A stretch of DNA of 64,000 nucleotides, from the NCBI RefSeq assembly GCF_900537115.1, contig NZ_UNRG01000003.1:62001-126000 (forward strand). The letters are read 5' to 3'. This DNA comes from Arthrobacter sp. Alg241-R88. GTDB lineage: Bacteria; Actinomycetota; Actinomycetes; Actinomycetales; Micrococcaceae. Every line of letters starts with the position of its first letter. The stretch's first letter is position 1. Shown here in pieces: positions 1 to 8,933 of this stretch. Under the pieces are notes generated by a model. That model ran no database searches. It worked only from the letters and a program-made list of their open reading frames with translations, and was not told the origin of the DNA. The position numbers were made by a program, and so were the translations under genes.

Positions 1-2
1 AG

Positions 3-1457
3 GCCGACCGGATCGGCGGCCGCCTGCGCACCGCCTCGTTCCCCGCGGCGCCCGGCGTGGTGGCCGACCTCGGTGGGATGCGCTTCCCGGAATCCGGCAA
101 GGCCTTCTACCACTACGTGGACCTGCTGGGCCTGGAAACCCAGGAATTCCCCAACCCGCTGTCCCCGGCCACCTCCAGTACCGTGATCGAGCTGGCCGGC
201 CAGAAACACTACGCGGAAAAACCAGGCGACCTTCCGCCGTTCTTCCGCGAAGTGGCGGACGCGTGGAAGGCAGCCGTTAACGACGGCGCCAAGTTCGTTG
301 AGATGCAGGCCGCAATCCGATCCCGGGACACCGGCCGGATCAAGGAGCTGTGGAACGAACTGCTGCCACTGATGGACGAGCAGACCTTCTACGGCTTCAT
401 CGCGGCCAGCGAGTCGTTCAAGAAGGCCGGGTTCGCCCACCGGGAAGCCTTCGGGCAGGTGGGCTTCGGCACCGGCGGCTGGGACACCGACTTCCCCAAC
501 TCCATCCTGGAGATCCTCCGCGTGGTCTACACCGATGCTGATGACCAGCACCGGCTCATCAGCGGGGGAGCCCAGCGGCTGCCCGAGGCACTCTGGCAGC
601 ACGCGCCGTCGGGCATGGCGCACTGGCCGGAAGGAACCTCACTGTCGTCACTGCACGCCGGTTCGCCGCGGGGGGCAGTGGGCAGGATCAGCCGCGATCC
701 GGACGGAAACCTGCGCATCCGCGAGCGCTGGGGGCGCGAAGCCAGCTACCCCGCCGTGGTCACCACCTGCCAGTCCTGGCTGCTGTCCACGCGGATCCAC
801 ACCGAGGAAGCGCTGTTCCCGGCCGAACTGTGGACGGCCATCGAGCGCTCGCACTACATGCAGTCCTCCAAGACGTTTGTGATGGTGGACCGGCCCTTCT
901 GGAAGGACATTGATCCGGACACGGGCAACGAGGTCCTCTCGATGACGCTCACGGACCGGCTCAACCGCGCCACGTACCTGCTGGACAACGGGCCGGACCA
1001 GCCCGCCGTCATCCTGCTCTCCTACACCTGGAACGACGACGCACTGAAATGGCTGGCGCTGGACGCGGACGAGCGCGTGGAACTGATGCTGCATTCGCTC
1101 GAGCAGATCTACCCCGGGGTTGACATCGCCGGGCACATCGTGGGCCAGCCCATTACCGTGTCCTGGGAGGCCGATCCCAACTTCATGGGGGCCTTCAAGG
1201 CGAACCTGCCGGGGCACTACCGCTACCAGCAGCGGCTGTTCACCCACTTCAAGCAGGATGCCCTGCCTGAATCGCAGCGCGGCATCTTCCTGGCCGGTGA
1301 CGACGTCTCATTCACCGCCGGCTGGGCAGAAGGCGCCGTCACCACCGGACTGAACGCGGTGTGGGGCGTGGTCAAACACCTGGGCGGCTCCTCAGCCCCG
1401 GGCAACCCCGGACCGGGTGACCTCCTGGACGAGATCGGCCCGATAAGCCTGGACTAG
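3..1457 (+). CDS. flavin monoamine oxidase (tryptophan 2-monooxygenase-like), 5' truncated
   Basis: FAD-dependent amine oxidase that would oxidise an amine or amino acid; the substrate cannot be fixed from sequence. The frame is already open at base 3 and begins with ADRIGGRLRTASFP, the usual flavin-proximal segment, so the dinucleotide-binding N-terminus lies off the window. It continues with LGGMRFP, a central segment ending FGTGGWDTDFPNS, and the C-terminal FAD motif GIFLAGDDVSFTAGWAEGA. The GGMRFP and FGTGGWDTDFPNS features resemble the IaaM-type branch. The GTG at 57 is internal, not a start. The stop codon overlaps the stop of the convergent gene at 1454-1456. Confident in the superfamily, less so in the substrate class. 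Confidence 0.85.
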   Translation, partial: ADRIGGRLRTASFPAAPGVVADLGGMRFPESGKAFYHYVDLLGLETQEFPNPLSPATSSTVIELAGQKHYAEKPGDLPPFFREVADAWKAAVNDGAKFVEMQAAIRSRDTGRIKELWNELLPLMDEQTFYGFIAASESFKKAGFAHREAFGQVGFGTGGWDTDFPNSILEILRVVYTDADDQHRLISGGAQRLPEALWQHAPSGMAHWPEGTSLSSLHAGSPRGAVGRISRDPDGNLRIRERWGREASYPAVVTTCQSWLLSTRIHTEEALFPAELWTAIERSHYMQSSKTFVMVDRPFWKDIDPDTGNEVLSMTLTDRLNRATYLLDNGPDQPAVILLSYTWNDDALKWLALDADERVELMLHSLEQIYPGVDIAGHIVGQPITVSWEADPNFMGAFKANLPGHYRYQQRLFTHFKQDALPESQRGIFLAGDDVSFTAGWAEGAVTTGLNAVWGVVKHLGGSSAPGNPGPGDLLDEIGPISLD

Positions 1458-1972
1458 CCGTGTAATTCCCGGTGCGCCCGGGCCAGTTCGATGTAGCGGG
1501 CGGCGTTGGCCCGGACGCCGTCGTACTCCTCATCGGTAAGTTCGCGGCGGACCTTGCCCGGGACGCCTGCCACCAGTGATCGCGGCGGGACGACGGTACC
1601 CTCCAGGACAACGGCGCCGGCAGCCACGAGCGAGCCGGCGCCGATCACCGCCCCGTTAAGGATGGTGGCGCCCATACCAATCAGGCAGTCGTCCTCCACA
1701 GTGCAGCCGTGCACGACGGCGGCGTGCCCCACGCTGACCCGTTCGCCCACCGTGCAGGGAAAGCCGGGGTCCGCGTGCAGCACCACGTTGTCCTGCAGGT
1801 TGCTGCCCGCGCCCACTGAGATGGCGGCGGTGTCGGCGCGGACGGAGACACCGTAGAAGGCGCTGGAGTCCTGGGCCAGGGTGGCGCTGCCGATGATCGA
1901 GGCCGTGGGTGCAACAAACGCGGATTCATGGACGGCCGGGGTGTTCCCGGCGAAGGGGTAAAGAGGAGCCAT
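1454..1972 (-). CDS. gamma carbonic anhydrase family protein
   Basis: 172-residue left-handed beta-helix protein of the gamma-carbonic-anhydrase/YrdA/PaaY type. It is built of hexapeptide repeats such as IGSATL, VGAGSNLQDNVVLH, VGERVSVGHAAVVHGCTV, IGMGATILNGAVI and LVAAGAVV. Three candidate metal-ligand histidines are visible, in NVVLHADPG and in GHAAVVHG. Length is normal for the family. ATG at 1972 is supported by a TAGGCT hexamer six bases upstream, which suggests a leaderless transcript. Many members have no measurable carbonic anhydrase activity, so the enzyme function is inferred from the family only. Confidence 0.88.
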   Translation of the reverse strand: MAPLYPFAGNTPAVHESAFVAPTASIIGSATLAQDSSAFYGVSVRADTAAISVGAGSNLQDNVVLHADPGFPCTVGERVSVGHAAVVHGCTVEDDCLIGMGATILNGAVIGAGSLVAAGAVVLEGTVVPPRSLVAGVPGKVRRELTDEEYDGVRANAARYIELARAHRELHG

Positions 1973-1978
1973 GGGCCA

Positions 1979-1984
1979 AGCCTA
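1979..1984 (-). promoter_or_regulatory. -10 hexamer for the gamma-CA-like gene
   Basis: On the minus strand TAGGCT is followed by six bases and then the ATG at 1972. This spacing would put transcription start at or next to the start codon. Confidence 0.5.
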
Positions 1985-2000
1985 GGACATCCGCCGCGGG

Positions 2001-2066
2001 CCCAACTAGGTAGCGCTAAGTGTCGTTTTGGAGGCTCAAAACGACAGTTAGTGCTACTTACTTGGG
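2001..2066. repeat. 66-bp palindromic repeat, copy 1
   Basis: Two 30-base arms (2001-2030 and 2037-2066) are inverted copies with 4 mismatches around a 6-base loop. The left arm is identical to the complement of the right arm of copy 2 at 8970-8999. The right arm runs into the 3' end of the methyltransferase gene and supplies its stop codon at 2054-2056. It could form a strong hairpin in RNA from either strand, and it may act as a terminator between the two minus-strand genes. Confidence 0.9.
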
Positions 2067-2716
2067 CGCGGGGTGCGGAGGACCAGGAACTGGTAGTGCT
2101 GCGTCCAGTAGCCGCCGCCGGGTCCGGACTCGGTGCCGGTACCCTCGGGCCAGGTGGCAAAGTCTTCGATGGTTCCGTGGCGCCCAAAGACTTCCCGGAC
2201 CGTTGCGTCGGTGCGCCTGCAGAAAAAGCGGGGCACGACGTCGTCCTCCGGGTTCAGTTCCTCTTCATCGTTTCCGGACCATAGGCCGACGGCGATCAGC
2301 GCGCCCGGCGCGCACACCCGCACCAGCTCTGCCAGGACCGCGTCCAGGTCCCTGGCGGGAATGTGCAGCAAAGTACTCATGCACCACATTGCCGGAAACG
2401 AGCCGTCCGGGAACGGCAGGCTCCGGGCGCTCGCAACCGATACATCCAGACCCCTGGCCCGGGCATGCCGGACCTGCCCCTCCGCGAGATCCACGCCCGT
2501 GTAATGGATGCCCGCCTGCACGAACTGCAACCCGTCCAAACCGGTTCCGGCTCCAATCTCCAGGACGGCGTGCCGCCCTTCGGACTTCAGCAGGGCGATG
2601 AAGCGGCGGCGCTGCTCCACCCGGTGGCGCGACGGCGGATGGTCGGCGCCGGAAGCGGCCCGCCGGTTGTAGAAATCGGCAAGGCGGCGCTCGCCGTCCT
2701 CCGCCCCCGCTTCCAT
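2054..2716 (-). CDS. class I SAM-dependent methyltransferase
   Basis: 220-residue Rossmann-fold methyltransferase. Motif I (VLEIGAGTGLDG) is near residue 60, followed by an acidic motif II (GVDLAEG), a motif IV-like stretch and LHIPARDLDAVLAELVRVCAPGG-type post-motif sequence. The C-terminal part has several aromatic residues typical of small-molecule methyltransferases; the substrate is unknown. ATG at 2716 follows a GGGGAGG ribosome site four bases away. The last codons (PSK and stop) lie inside palindrome copy 1, so the natural C-terminus may have been changed by insertion of that element. The upstream neighbour on the same strand is purU, 39 bases away. Confidence 0.85.
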   Translation of the reverse strand: MEAGAEDGERRLADFYNRRAASGADHPPSRHRVEQRRRFIALLKSEGRHAVLEIGAGTGLDGLQFVQAGIHYTGVDLAEGQVRHARARGLDVSVASARSLPFPDGSFPAMWCMSTLLHIPARDLDAVLAELVRVCAPGALIAVGLWSGNDEEELNPEDDVVPRFFCRRTDATVREVFGRHGTIEDFATWPEGTGTESGPGGGYWTQHYQFLVLRTPRPSK

Positions 2717-2755
2717 CGCGCCTCCCCGAGGCTCAGCCCGCTCAGTTGACCACGG

Positions 2756-3616
2756 TCAGTTAAAGACGACAGTCCTGTTGCCGTCCAGCAGGACCCGGTG
2801 CTCCGCGTGCCACTGCACCGCCTGGACCAGGGTGCGGCCTTCCACGTCCCGGCCCATCTGGACGAACTGCTCCGGCGTCCGGGCATGGTCCACCCGGATG
2901 ACTTCCTGCTCGATGATGGGGCCCTCATCCAAAGCCGCCGTCACGTAATGGGCAGTGGCACCGATCAGCTTTACACCGCGCGCATGGGCCTGGTGGTACG
3001 GCCTGGCGCCCTTGAAGGACGGCAGGAACGAGTGGTGGATGTTGATGGCCTTGCCGGTGAGCTCGGTGCAGAGCTCGTCCGAAAGGATCTGCATGTAGCG
3101 GGCCAGGACCGTCAGTTCGATATCGTGCTCGGCCATGATGGCGCGCAGCTTGTCTTCCGCCTGCGCCTTGGTGTCCTTCGTGACGGGGATGTGGTGGAAC
3201 GGAATTCCGTAGAACTCGGCCAGCCCCGCGAGGTCCTGGTGGTTGGACACAATGGCGGGGATCTCGATGGGCAGGGTTCCGGACCGCTGCTGGAACAGCA
3301 GGTCGTTAAGGCAGTGGGCGGAGGTGCTGGCCATCACCAGGGTCCGTACCTTCTGCCCCACGCCGTTGAGGCTCCACTGCATGCCGAAGGCCTCCGTCAC
3401 GGGCTCCAAAGCTGCCCGAAGCTCCGACGCAGCGGCCGGCGTCGTCACCTCTACCCGCATAAAGAAGTTGCCGGTGGCCGGGCTGCCGTACTGCTGCGAA
3501 TCCGTAATATTGCATCCCGCCACCAGCAGGGCGCCGGCCACCGCATGAACGATTCCCGGGCGGTCCGGGCAGGACAGGGTTACTACGTACGCTTGGTTCA
3601 GCTGCTCTTCACTCAC
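2756..3616 (-). CDS. purU: formyltetrahydrofolate deformylase
   Basis: 286-residue enzyme hydrolysing 10-formyl-THF to formate and THF, which balances the one-carbon pool. An N-terminal ACT domain (residues 5-85, opening with YVVTLSCPDRPGIVHAVAG) precedes a formyltransferase-type catalytic domain with NHQDL, the HHSFLPSFKGA catalytic block and LIGATAHYV. The open frame extends upstream to 3811, but GTG at 3616 is preferred: it gives the usual PurU length, and TAGGCT lies seven bases upstream. It is divergent from the ZTP riboswitch-glyA-folD unit, so one-carbon genes face each other across a 276-bp regulatory region. Confidence 0.95.
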   Translation of the reverse strand: MSEEQLNQAYVVTLSCPDRPGIVHAVAGALLVAGCNITDSQQYGSPATGNFFMRVEVTTPAAASELRAALEPVTEAFGMQWSLNGVGQKVRTLVMASTSAHCLNDLLFQQRSGTLPIEIPAIVSNHQDLAGLAEFYGIPFHHIPVTKDTKAQAEDKLRAIMAEHDIELTVLARYMQILSDELCTELTGKAINIHHSFLPSFKGARPYHQAHARGVKLIGATAHYVTAALDEGPIIEQEVIRVDHARTPEQFVQMGRDVEGRTLVQAVQWHAEHRVLLDGNRTVVFN

Positions 3617-3623
3617 GCCTACA

Positions 3624-3629
3624 AGCCTA
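3624..3629 (-). promoter_or_regulatory. -10 hexamer for purU
   Basis: On the minus strand TAGGCT is followed by seven bases and the GTG at 3616. This supports a leaderless purU mRNA and the chosen start. Confidence 0.5.
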
Positions 3630-3654
3630 CCCGCGCAGGGCGCTGCGGATTTGG

Positions 3655-3660
3655 TAGGCT
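3655..3660 (+). promoter_or_regulatory. -10 hexamer for the riboswitch-glyA transcript
   Basis: TAGGCT at 3655-3660 would start transcription about seven bases later, near 3667, exactly where the conserved 5' part of the ZTP aptamer begins. Confidence 0.5.
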
Positions 3661-3666
3661 GGGAGC

Positions 3667-3745
3667 GTCGCAACTGGCGTTGGGTGGCTAACCACCAGGG
3701 AGCGGCAATCACGAAGACCACGGATCGTACGCCTGGGCCGAGGGT
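3667..3745 (+). promoter_or_regulatory. ZTP (pfl) riboswitch aptamer upstream of glyA-folD
   Basis: Conserved pfl-motif elements occur in order: CGCAACTGGCG at 3669-3679, a GGTGG/CCACC hairpin (3683-3687 with 3692-3696), GGGAGCG at 3698-3704, a variable linker, and GCCTGGGC at 3731-3738. The class binds ZTP/ZMP, which accumulate when 10-formyl-THF is short, and is known upstream of glyA and folD, the genes found here. About 145 bases separate the aptamer from the glyA start. I see no clear intrinsic terminator there, so the expression platform is unresolved. Identification is by eye from motif and context. Confidence 0.85.
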
Positions 3746-3892
3746 CATGTCTTGCCGGAATTGGGGCTGCCCCTGCGTCAGTACTGCAGCGCCATCATCC
3801 TGCGCTTTCACGCCCTGTCATCAAGTGTGTGAAAGTGCGCCAGCCGGTAGCCTGACCTAAGCAGTGCCCGTATCCCTAGCCAGGAGTTCTTC

Positions 3893-5191
3893 GTGACTAC
3901 TACAGCCACCTCAACCACCGCCGTCAGCAATCAGCCGCTGGCTGAGCTCGACCCCGAAATCGCAGCAGTCCTGGACCAGGAACTCGGCCGCCAGCGCGGC
4001 ACCCTGGAGATGATTGCCTCCGAAAACTTCGCCCCCCGCGCCGTGATGGAAGCCCAGGGCTCCGTCCTGACCAACAAGTACGCCGAGGGCTACCCGGGCC
4101 GCCGCTACTACGGCGGCTGCGAATACGTTGACGTCGCAGAGCAGCTGGCCATCGACCGAGTCAAGGCCCTCTTCGGCGCCGAGTACGCCAACGTCCAGCC
4201 GCACTCCGGTGCCCAGGCCAACGCAGCCGCGCTGTCCGCGATGATCACTCCCGGCGACAAGATCCTCGGCCTGTCCCTGGCCCACGGCGGCCACCTGACC
4301 CATGGCATGAAGCTGAACTTCTCCGGCAAGCTCTACAACGTGGCTGCCTACCAGGTGGAGGAAGACAACTTCCGCGTGGACATGGACAAGCTCCGCGAGC
4401 AGGCCATCGCCGAGAAGCCCCAGGTGATCATCGCCGGCTGGTCCGCCTACCCCCGCCACCTGGACTTCGCTGCCTTCCGCTCCATCGCCGATGAGGTCGG
4501 CGCGCTGCTCTGGACCGACATGGCGCACTTCGCCGGCCTGGTTGCCGCAGGACTGCACCCGAGCCCGGTGCCGTACTCCGACGTCGTCACTTCCACCGTG
4601 CACAAGACCCTCGCCGGTCCGCGCTCGGGTGTAATCCTGGCGAAGCAGGAGTGGGCCAAGAAGCTGAACTCCAACGTCTTCCCGGGCCAGCAGGGCGGGC
4701 CGCTGATGCACGTCATCGCAGCCAAGGCCGTGGCCTTCAAGATCGCCGGCACCGAGGAATTCAAGGAGCGCCAGGAGCGCGTCCTCGAAGGCGCGAAGAT
4801 CATCGCCGACCGCCTCAACCAGGCCGACGTCGCCGAAGCCGGCGTCTCCGTCCTCACCGGCGGCACCGACGTGCACCTGGTCCTCGTTGACCTGCGCAAC
4901 TCCCAGCTGGACGGCCAGCAGGCCGAAGACCTCCTGCACTCCGTGGGCATCACGGTCAACCGCAACGCTGTTCCGTTCGACCCCCGCCCGCCGATGGTCA
5001 CCTCCGGCCTGCGCATCGGCACCCCGGCCCTGGCCACCCGCGGCTTCGGTGCCGCGGAGTTCACCGAGGTGGCAGAGATCATCGCCACCGCGCTGAAGGC
5101 CGGCAACAGCGCCGACGTCGAGGCCCTGCAGGCCCGCGTGGACAAGCTCGCCGCCGACTTCCCGCTGTACCCGCAGCACGAGCAGTGGTGA
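3893..5191 (+). CDS. glyA: serine hydroxymethyltransferase
   Basis: 432-residue PLP enzyme interconverting serine + THF with glycine + 5,10-methylene-THF, the main one-carbon source. It shows the N-terminal [11 protein letters not shown] block, the PHSGAQAN substrate segment and the PLP lysine K238 in [13 protein letters not shown]. Length is normal. The GTG start follows AGGAG at 3882-3886 by six bases. folD begins three bases after its stop, so the two are co-transcribed and share the upstream ZTP riboswitch. Confidence 0.97.
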   Translation: MTTTATSTTAVSNQPLAELDPEIAAVLDQELGRQRGTLEMIASENFAPRAVMEAQGSVLTNKYAEGYPGRRYYGGCEYVDVAEQLAIDRVKALFGAEYANVQPHSGAQANAAALSAMITPGDKILGLSLAHGGHLTHGMKLNFSGKLYNVAAYQVEEDNFRVDMDKLREQAIAEKPQVIIAGWSAYPRHLDFAAFRSIADEVGALLWTDMAHFAGLVAAGLHPSPVPYSDVVTSTVHKTLAGPRSGVILAKQEWAKKLNSNVFPGQQGGPLMHVIAAKAVAFKIAGTEEFKERQERVLEGAKIIADRLNQADVAEAGVSVLTGGTDVHLVLVDLRNSQLDGQQAEDLLHSVGITVNRNAVPFDPRPPMVTSGLRIGTPALATRGFGAAEFTEVAEIIATALKAGNSADVEALQARVDKLAADFPLYPQHEQW

Positions 5192-5194
5192 TCC

Positions 5195-6100
5195 ATGACT
5201 GAAACCAAGCAGACCGCGAAGATCCTCGACGGCAGGGCGGCCGCTGCGGCCATCAAGTCCGAGCTCACCGAGCGGGTCGCGGCACTGAAATCCCAGGGCG
5301 TCACTCCCGGCATTGCCACCGTGCTGGTCGGCGCGGATCCTGCCTCGCAGCTCTATGTGTCCATGAAGCACAAGCAGTCGGTGGAAATCGGGATGAACTC
5401 GATCCAGCGCGAGCTCCCGGCGGATGCCACCCAGGCCCAGGTGGAGGCCCTCATTGACGAACTCAATGCGGACCCCGCCTGCCACGGCTACATCGTGCAG
5501 CTGCCCCTGCCCAAGCACCTGGACACCGATGCCATCCTTGAGCGCATCAACCCCGCCAAGGATGCTGACGGCCTGCACCCCACCAACCTTGGCCGGCTGG
5601 TGCTCAACGTCAGCGGCGAGATCACCTCACCGCTGCCGTGCACGCCCCGCGGCGTCATCGAGCTCCTGGAGCGCAACGGTTACAGCCTGGCCGGCAAGCA
5701 TGTTGTGGTGGTGGGCCGCGGCGTGACGATCGGCCGCTCCATCGGGCTGCTGCTCACCCGGCGGGCCGTGAACGCCACCGTGACCCTGACGCACACCGGC
5801 ACAGAGAACCTTTCGGACCTGTTGCGGCAGGCGGACGTCATTGTGGGTGCGGCGGGTGCCAAGCACATCGTCAAGGCTGCGGATGTGAAGCCGGGCGCTG
5901 CCCTGCTCGACGTCGGCGTCACCCGCGAGACCGACCCCGAGACGGGCAAGAGCAAGGTCCACGGTGACATTGAACCGGCCGCTGCCGAGGTAGCCGGCTG
6001 GATCTCCCCGAACCCAGGGGGTGTGGGTCCCATGACCGTGGCGCTGCTGATGACCAATGTTGTCGAAGCCGCTGAACGCCAGGCGGGAATCGCTCGGTAG
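5195..6100 (+). CDS. folD: methylenetetrahydrofolate dehydrogenase / methenyltetrahydrofolate cyclohydrolase
   Basis: 301-residue bifunctional enzyme converting 5,10-methylene-THF to 10-formyl-THF using NADP. Visible motifs are YVSMKHKQS with the catalytic Tyr-x3-Lys, the QLPLPKHLD folate-site segment, the dinucleotide motif [11 protein letters not shown] and the family C-terminal signature [10 protein letters not shown]. It uses the product of the glyA reaction just upstream. A strong terminator at 6114-6163 closes the glyA-folD unit. Confidence 0.96.
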   Translation: MTETKQTAKILDGRAAAAAIKSELTERVAALKSQGVTPGIATVLVGADPASQLYVSMKHKQSVEIGMNSIQRELPADATQAQVEALIDELNADPACHGYIVQLPLPKHLDTDAILERINPAKDADGLHPTNLGRLVLNVSGEITSPLPCTPRGVIELLERNGYSLAGKHVVVVGRGVTIGRSIGLLLTRRAVNATVTLTHTGTENLSDLLRQADVIVGAAGAKHIVKAADVKPGAALLDVGVTRETDPETGKSKVHGDIEPAAAEVAGWISPNPGGVGPMTVALLMTNVVEAAERQAGIAR

Positions 6101-6113
6101 TTTCTTTCTTCAG

Positions 6114-6163
6114 GTCCGACGGCGGCCCGCCCCTTGCACACGAGGGGCGGGCCGCCGTCGGAC
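6114..6163 (+). terminator. terminator after folD
   Basis: Perfect 20-bp inverted repeat (6114-6133 with 6144-6163) around a 10-base loop, followed by TTTAA. It begins 13 bases after the folD stop. Confidence 0.85.
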
Positions 6164-6211
6164 TTTAAGCACTGAACTGAAAGTCCCCTTCCACCTGCCG
6201 GTCAGCTCTAC

Positions 6212-6217
6212 TAGTCT
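6212..6217 (+). promoter_or_regulatory. -10 hexamer for the ABC exporter operon
   Basis: TAGTCT is followed by seven bases and the GTG at 6225. It supports that start over the longer open frame and suggests leaderless translation. Confidence 0.45.
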
Positions 6218-6224
6218 GCGGAGG

Positions 6225-7226
6225 GTGCATAACAAAGCCACCGTGTCCTCCGGCGCCGCTGCCGGCGCCGTCCAGCCCGCCGAAGAGCCCCACACAGAAC
6301 CCCGCCGGATCGTCATCACGGCAGAAAACTTGACCAAGACCTACGGCGACGTTACCGCCGTGGACGGCATCACCTTCAGCGTCCCCGCCGGAGAATCCTT
6401 CGGGCTGCTCGGGCCCAACGGTGCCGGCAAGTCCACCACCATGAAAATGATCGGCGGAGTCACCCGCCGCACCTCCGGAGACCTGCACATCATGGGCCTG
6501 GACCCGGACTCGCACGGGCCGGAGGTGCGGGCGCACCTTGGGGTGGTGCCGCAGCAGGACAACCTGGACGAGGAACTGCGGGTCCGCGACAACCTCCTTG
6601 TGTACGGCCGGTACTTCGGCCTGCCCATGAGCTACCTGAAGCCAAAGGCTGACGAACTGCTGGAGTTCGCCCAGCTGACGGACAAGGCAAAGTCCAAGGT
6701 GGACGCGCTGTCCGGCGGCATGAAACGGCGGTTGACCATCGCCCGTTCGCTGATCAACGAACCGCGGATCCTGCTGCTGGACGAACCCACCACCGGGCTG
6801 GACCCGCAGGCGCGGCACATCCTCTGGGACCGCCTCTTCCGGCTCAAGGAGCAGGGCGTCACGCTGATCCTGACGACGCACTACATGGACGAGGCCGAGC
6901 AGTTGTGCGACCGGCTCATCGTGGTGGACAAGGGCCGGATCATGGCCGAGGGGTCCCCGGCGCAACTGATCCGCGAGCATTCCACGCGGGAGGTGGTTGA
7001 GCTGCGCTTCGGCTCCGAACGGAACACAACCATCGCCGCGGAACTGGACGGCATCGGGGAGCGCCTGGAGGTCCTGCCGGACCGGGTGCTGATTTACGCG
7101 CACGACGGCGAGGCGGCCCTTGAGCAGGTAGCGTCCCGCGGCCTGCGGCCGCTCACGTCGCTGGTACGGAGGTCCTCCCTGGAAGATGTGTTCCTCCGGC
7201 TGACCGGCAGGAGCCTCGTTGAGTGA
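6225..7226 (+). CDS. ABC exporter ATP-binding protein (DrrA-like)
   Basis: 333-residue ATPase of an ABC-2 exporter. After a 30-residue Ala/Pro-rich tail come Walker A GPNGAGKST, signature LSGGMKRRLTIARSL, Walker B ILLLDEPTTGLDP and switch histidine TTHYMDEAE. The C-terminal domain resembles the DrrA family (daunorubicin resistance type). The open frame extends back into the folD terminator, so GTG at 6225 is preferred. It overlaps the following permease gene by 8 bases. The three-gene unit looks like a drug or lipid exporter, but no substrate or regulator gene is nearby. Confidence 0.9.
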   Translation: MHNKATVSSGAAAGAVQPAEEPHTEPRRIVITAENLTKTYGDVTAVDGITFSVPAGESFGLLGPNGAGKSTTMKMIGGVTRRTSGDLHIMGLDPDSHGPEVRAHLGVVPQQDNLDEELRVRDNLLVYGRYFGLPMSYLKPKADELLEFAQLTDKAKSKVDALSGGMKRRLTIARSLINEPRILLLDEPTTGLDPQARHILWDRLFRLKEQGVTLILTTHYMDEAEQLCDRLIVVDKGRIMAEGSPAQLIREHSTREVVELRFGSERNTTIAAELDGIGERLEVLPDRVLIYAHDGEAALEQVASRGLRPLTSLVRRSSLEDVFLRLTGRSLVE

Positions 7227-8100
7227 GAAAGCGGGGTTGAGCCCGGACGCGGGCCTGGCTGGGACGACGGACGTGGCGCCTGCGCGGGCGCACAGCCCGG
7301 AAATAGCGGCCGCCAAGGCGAGGCGCTGGGGTGCCTTCTACTACGCGGAACAGGTGCTCCGGGTGATGAAGGGGTATAGCTGGTCCATCATCATGTACAG
7401 CGTGGGCCACCCGGTGGCCTACCTGTTTGCCATGGGTGTGGGCCTGGCTACCCTGGTTGACTCGCAGGGCGCGGGAGCCTTCGGGGGAGTGGGCTACGTG
7501 ACGTTCGTGGCGCCGGCGCTGCTGGTCTCCGCGGCAGTCATGACCGCCGCGAACGAATTCACCTTCCCCGTGATGGACGGCTTCAAGTGGCGCCGGACCT
7601 ACTACGGGCCCCACGCCTCGCCGCTGACGCCCCAGCAGATCGCGGCCGGCCACATCATGGCGGTGACCCTGCGCTTCCTGCTGCAGTCCGCCGTCTATTT
7701 TGCGGCTGTTGCACTTTTTGGTGCGGCGCCGGACGGCTGGGGCTGGGTGACCATTTTGGTGGCCACGCTGGCGGGGCTCGCCTTTGGCCTGCCGCTGATG
7801 GCGTACTCCGCGTCCATCACCGAGGACAAGGGCCAGTTCGCGCTGGTGATGCGCTTCATCGTGATGCCGTTGTTCCTGTTTTCCGGCACGTTTTTTCCCC
7901 TGGACAGCCTCCCGCTGGCGGTGCGCTGGATCGGGTGGATCTCACCCATCTGGCACGGTACCGAGCTGGGCCGGGTCTTCAGCTACGGGTACCGTGAACC
8001 TCCGCTGCTGACCGTCCTGCATGTTGTGGTGCTGGCGGGCCTGGCCGTGCTGGGCTGGGTCCTGACCCGGAAACAGTTCGCCGCAAGGATGGGCCGATGA
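7219..8100 (+). CDS. ABC-2 type permease
   Basis: 293-residue membrane protein with about six hydrophobic segments and the ABC-2 C-terminal block (FRFIVMPLFLFSGTFFPLDS-type sequence before the last helices). The start is TTG at 7219, supported by AGGAG at 7209-7213 five bases upstream, inside the end of the ATPase gene. It pairs with the second permease, probably as a heterodimer. Its stop overlaps the next start in an ATGA junction. Confidence 0.9.
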   Translation: MSEKAGLSPDAGLAGTTDVAPARAHSPEIAAAKARRWGAFYYAEQVLRVMKGYSWSIIMYSVGHPVAYLFAMGVGLATLVDSQGAGAFGGVGYVTFVAPALLVSAAVMTAANEFTFPVMDGFKWRRTYYGPHASPLTPQQIAAGHIMAVTLRFLLQSAVYFAAVALFGAAPDGWGWVTILVATLAGLAFGLPLMAYSASITEDKGQFALVMRFIVMPLFLFSGTFFPLDSLPLAVRWIGWISPIWHGTELGRVFSYGYREPPLLTVLHVVVLAGLAVLGWVLTRKQFAARMGR

Positions 8101-8930
8101 GCGCCGGGCTGCCCGTGACGAGCGCGAGCGACGCTGCCCGCGACAGGAGCTTCGGGCCGCTGTATTCGCGCAACGCCAGGGCCGTGATTTCCCGTGGGCT
8201 GCTCGCCACGAAGAGCACCAACTGGCTGGTTATGCTCTCCGGGTTCTTCGAACCGGTCCTGTTCCTGATCTCCATGGGAGTGGGGCTCGGCGCGATTGTG
8301 GGTTCGGTGCAGGGCCCGGGTGGCGGGGAGATCAGTTACGCCGCCTACATCGCCCCCGCACTGCTGGCTGTCTCCGCAATGAACGGGGCTGTTTACGACT
8401 CCACCTGGAACGTGTTTTTCAAAATGAACTTCGCGAAGCTGTACCAGGGCATGCTGTACACGTCGCTCGGGCCGCTGGACGTTGCCTTGGGGGAGATCTT
8501 CCTCGCCCTCCTGCGCGGACTGCTCTACGCCATGGGGTTCACGGCAGTGATGGGTGTTATGGGTTTGATCACCACGCCCTGGGCGCTGCTGATGATACCG
8601 GCTTCGGTGCTGATCGCCTTCGGGTTCGCCAGCATCGGGATGGGGATTACCAGCTTCCTGAAGACCTTCCAGCAGATGGACTGGATTAACTTCATCATGC
8701 TGCCCATGTTCCTGTTCAGCGCCACGTTCTACCCGCTCAGCGTGTACCCGCAGGCCATTCAGTGGCTCATCCAGGCCATGCCGCTGTGGCACGGGGTGGA
8801 ACTGCTGCGCCAGATCAGCGTGGGCACCTTCACCACGGCCACCCCGATCCACATCGGCTACTACCTGGTGATGACGGCGGTGGGAATGCTGCTCACCACC
8901 GTGCGGCTGCGTCAGCTCTTCCTGAAGTAG
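8097..8930 (+). CDS. ABC-2 type permease
   Basis: 277-residue membrane protein homologous to the preceding permease: about six transmembrane segments, the conserved LPMFLFSATFYPLSVYP region and a LWHGVELLRQ segment matching IWHGTELGRV in its partner. It is translationally coupled through ATGA at 8097-8100. Two different permeases with one ATPase suggest a heterodimeric NodIJ/DrrAB-like exporter. Palindrome copy 2 follows its stop by three bases and could terminate the operon. Confidence 0.9.
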   Translation: MSAGLPVTSASDAARDRSFGPLYSRNARAVISRGLLATKSTNWLVMLSGFFEPVLFLISMGVGLGAIVGSVQGPGGGEISYAAYIAPALLAVSAMNGAVYDSTWNVFFKMNFAKLYQGMLYTSLGPLDVALGEIFLALLRGLLYAMGFTAVMGVMGLITTPWALLMIPASVLIAFGFASIGMGITSFLKTFQQMDWINFIMLPMFLFSATFYPLSVYPQAIQWLIQAMPLWHGVELLRQISVGTFTTATPIHIGYYLVMTAVGMLLTTVRLRQLFLK

Positions 8931-8933
8931 CCC

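Noticed and set aside
3911..5578. 555-residue minus-strand open frame opposite glyA and folD
   Set aside because: Shadow of two well-supported enzymes; no motif or ribosome site.
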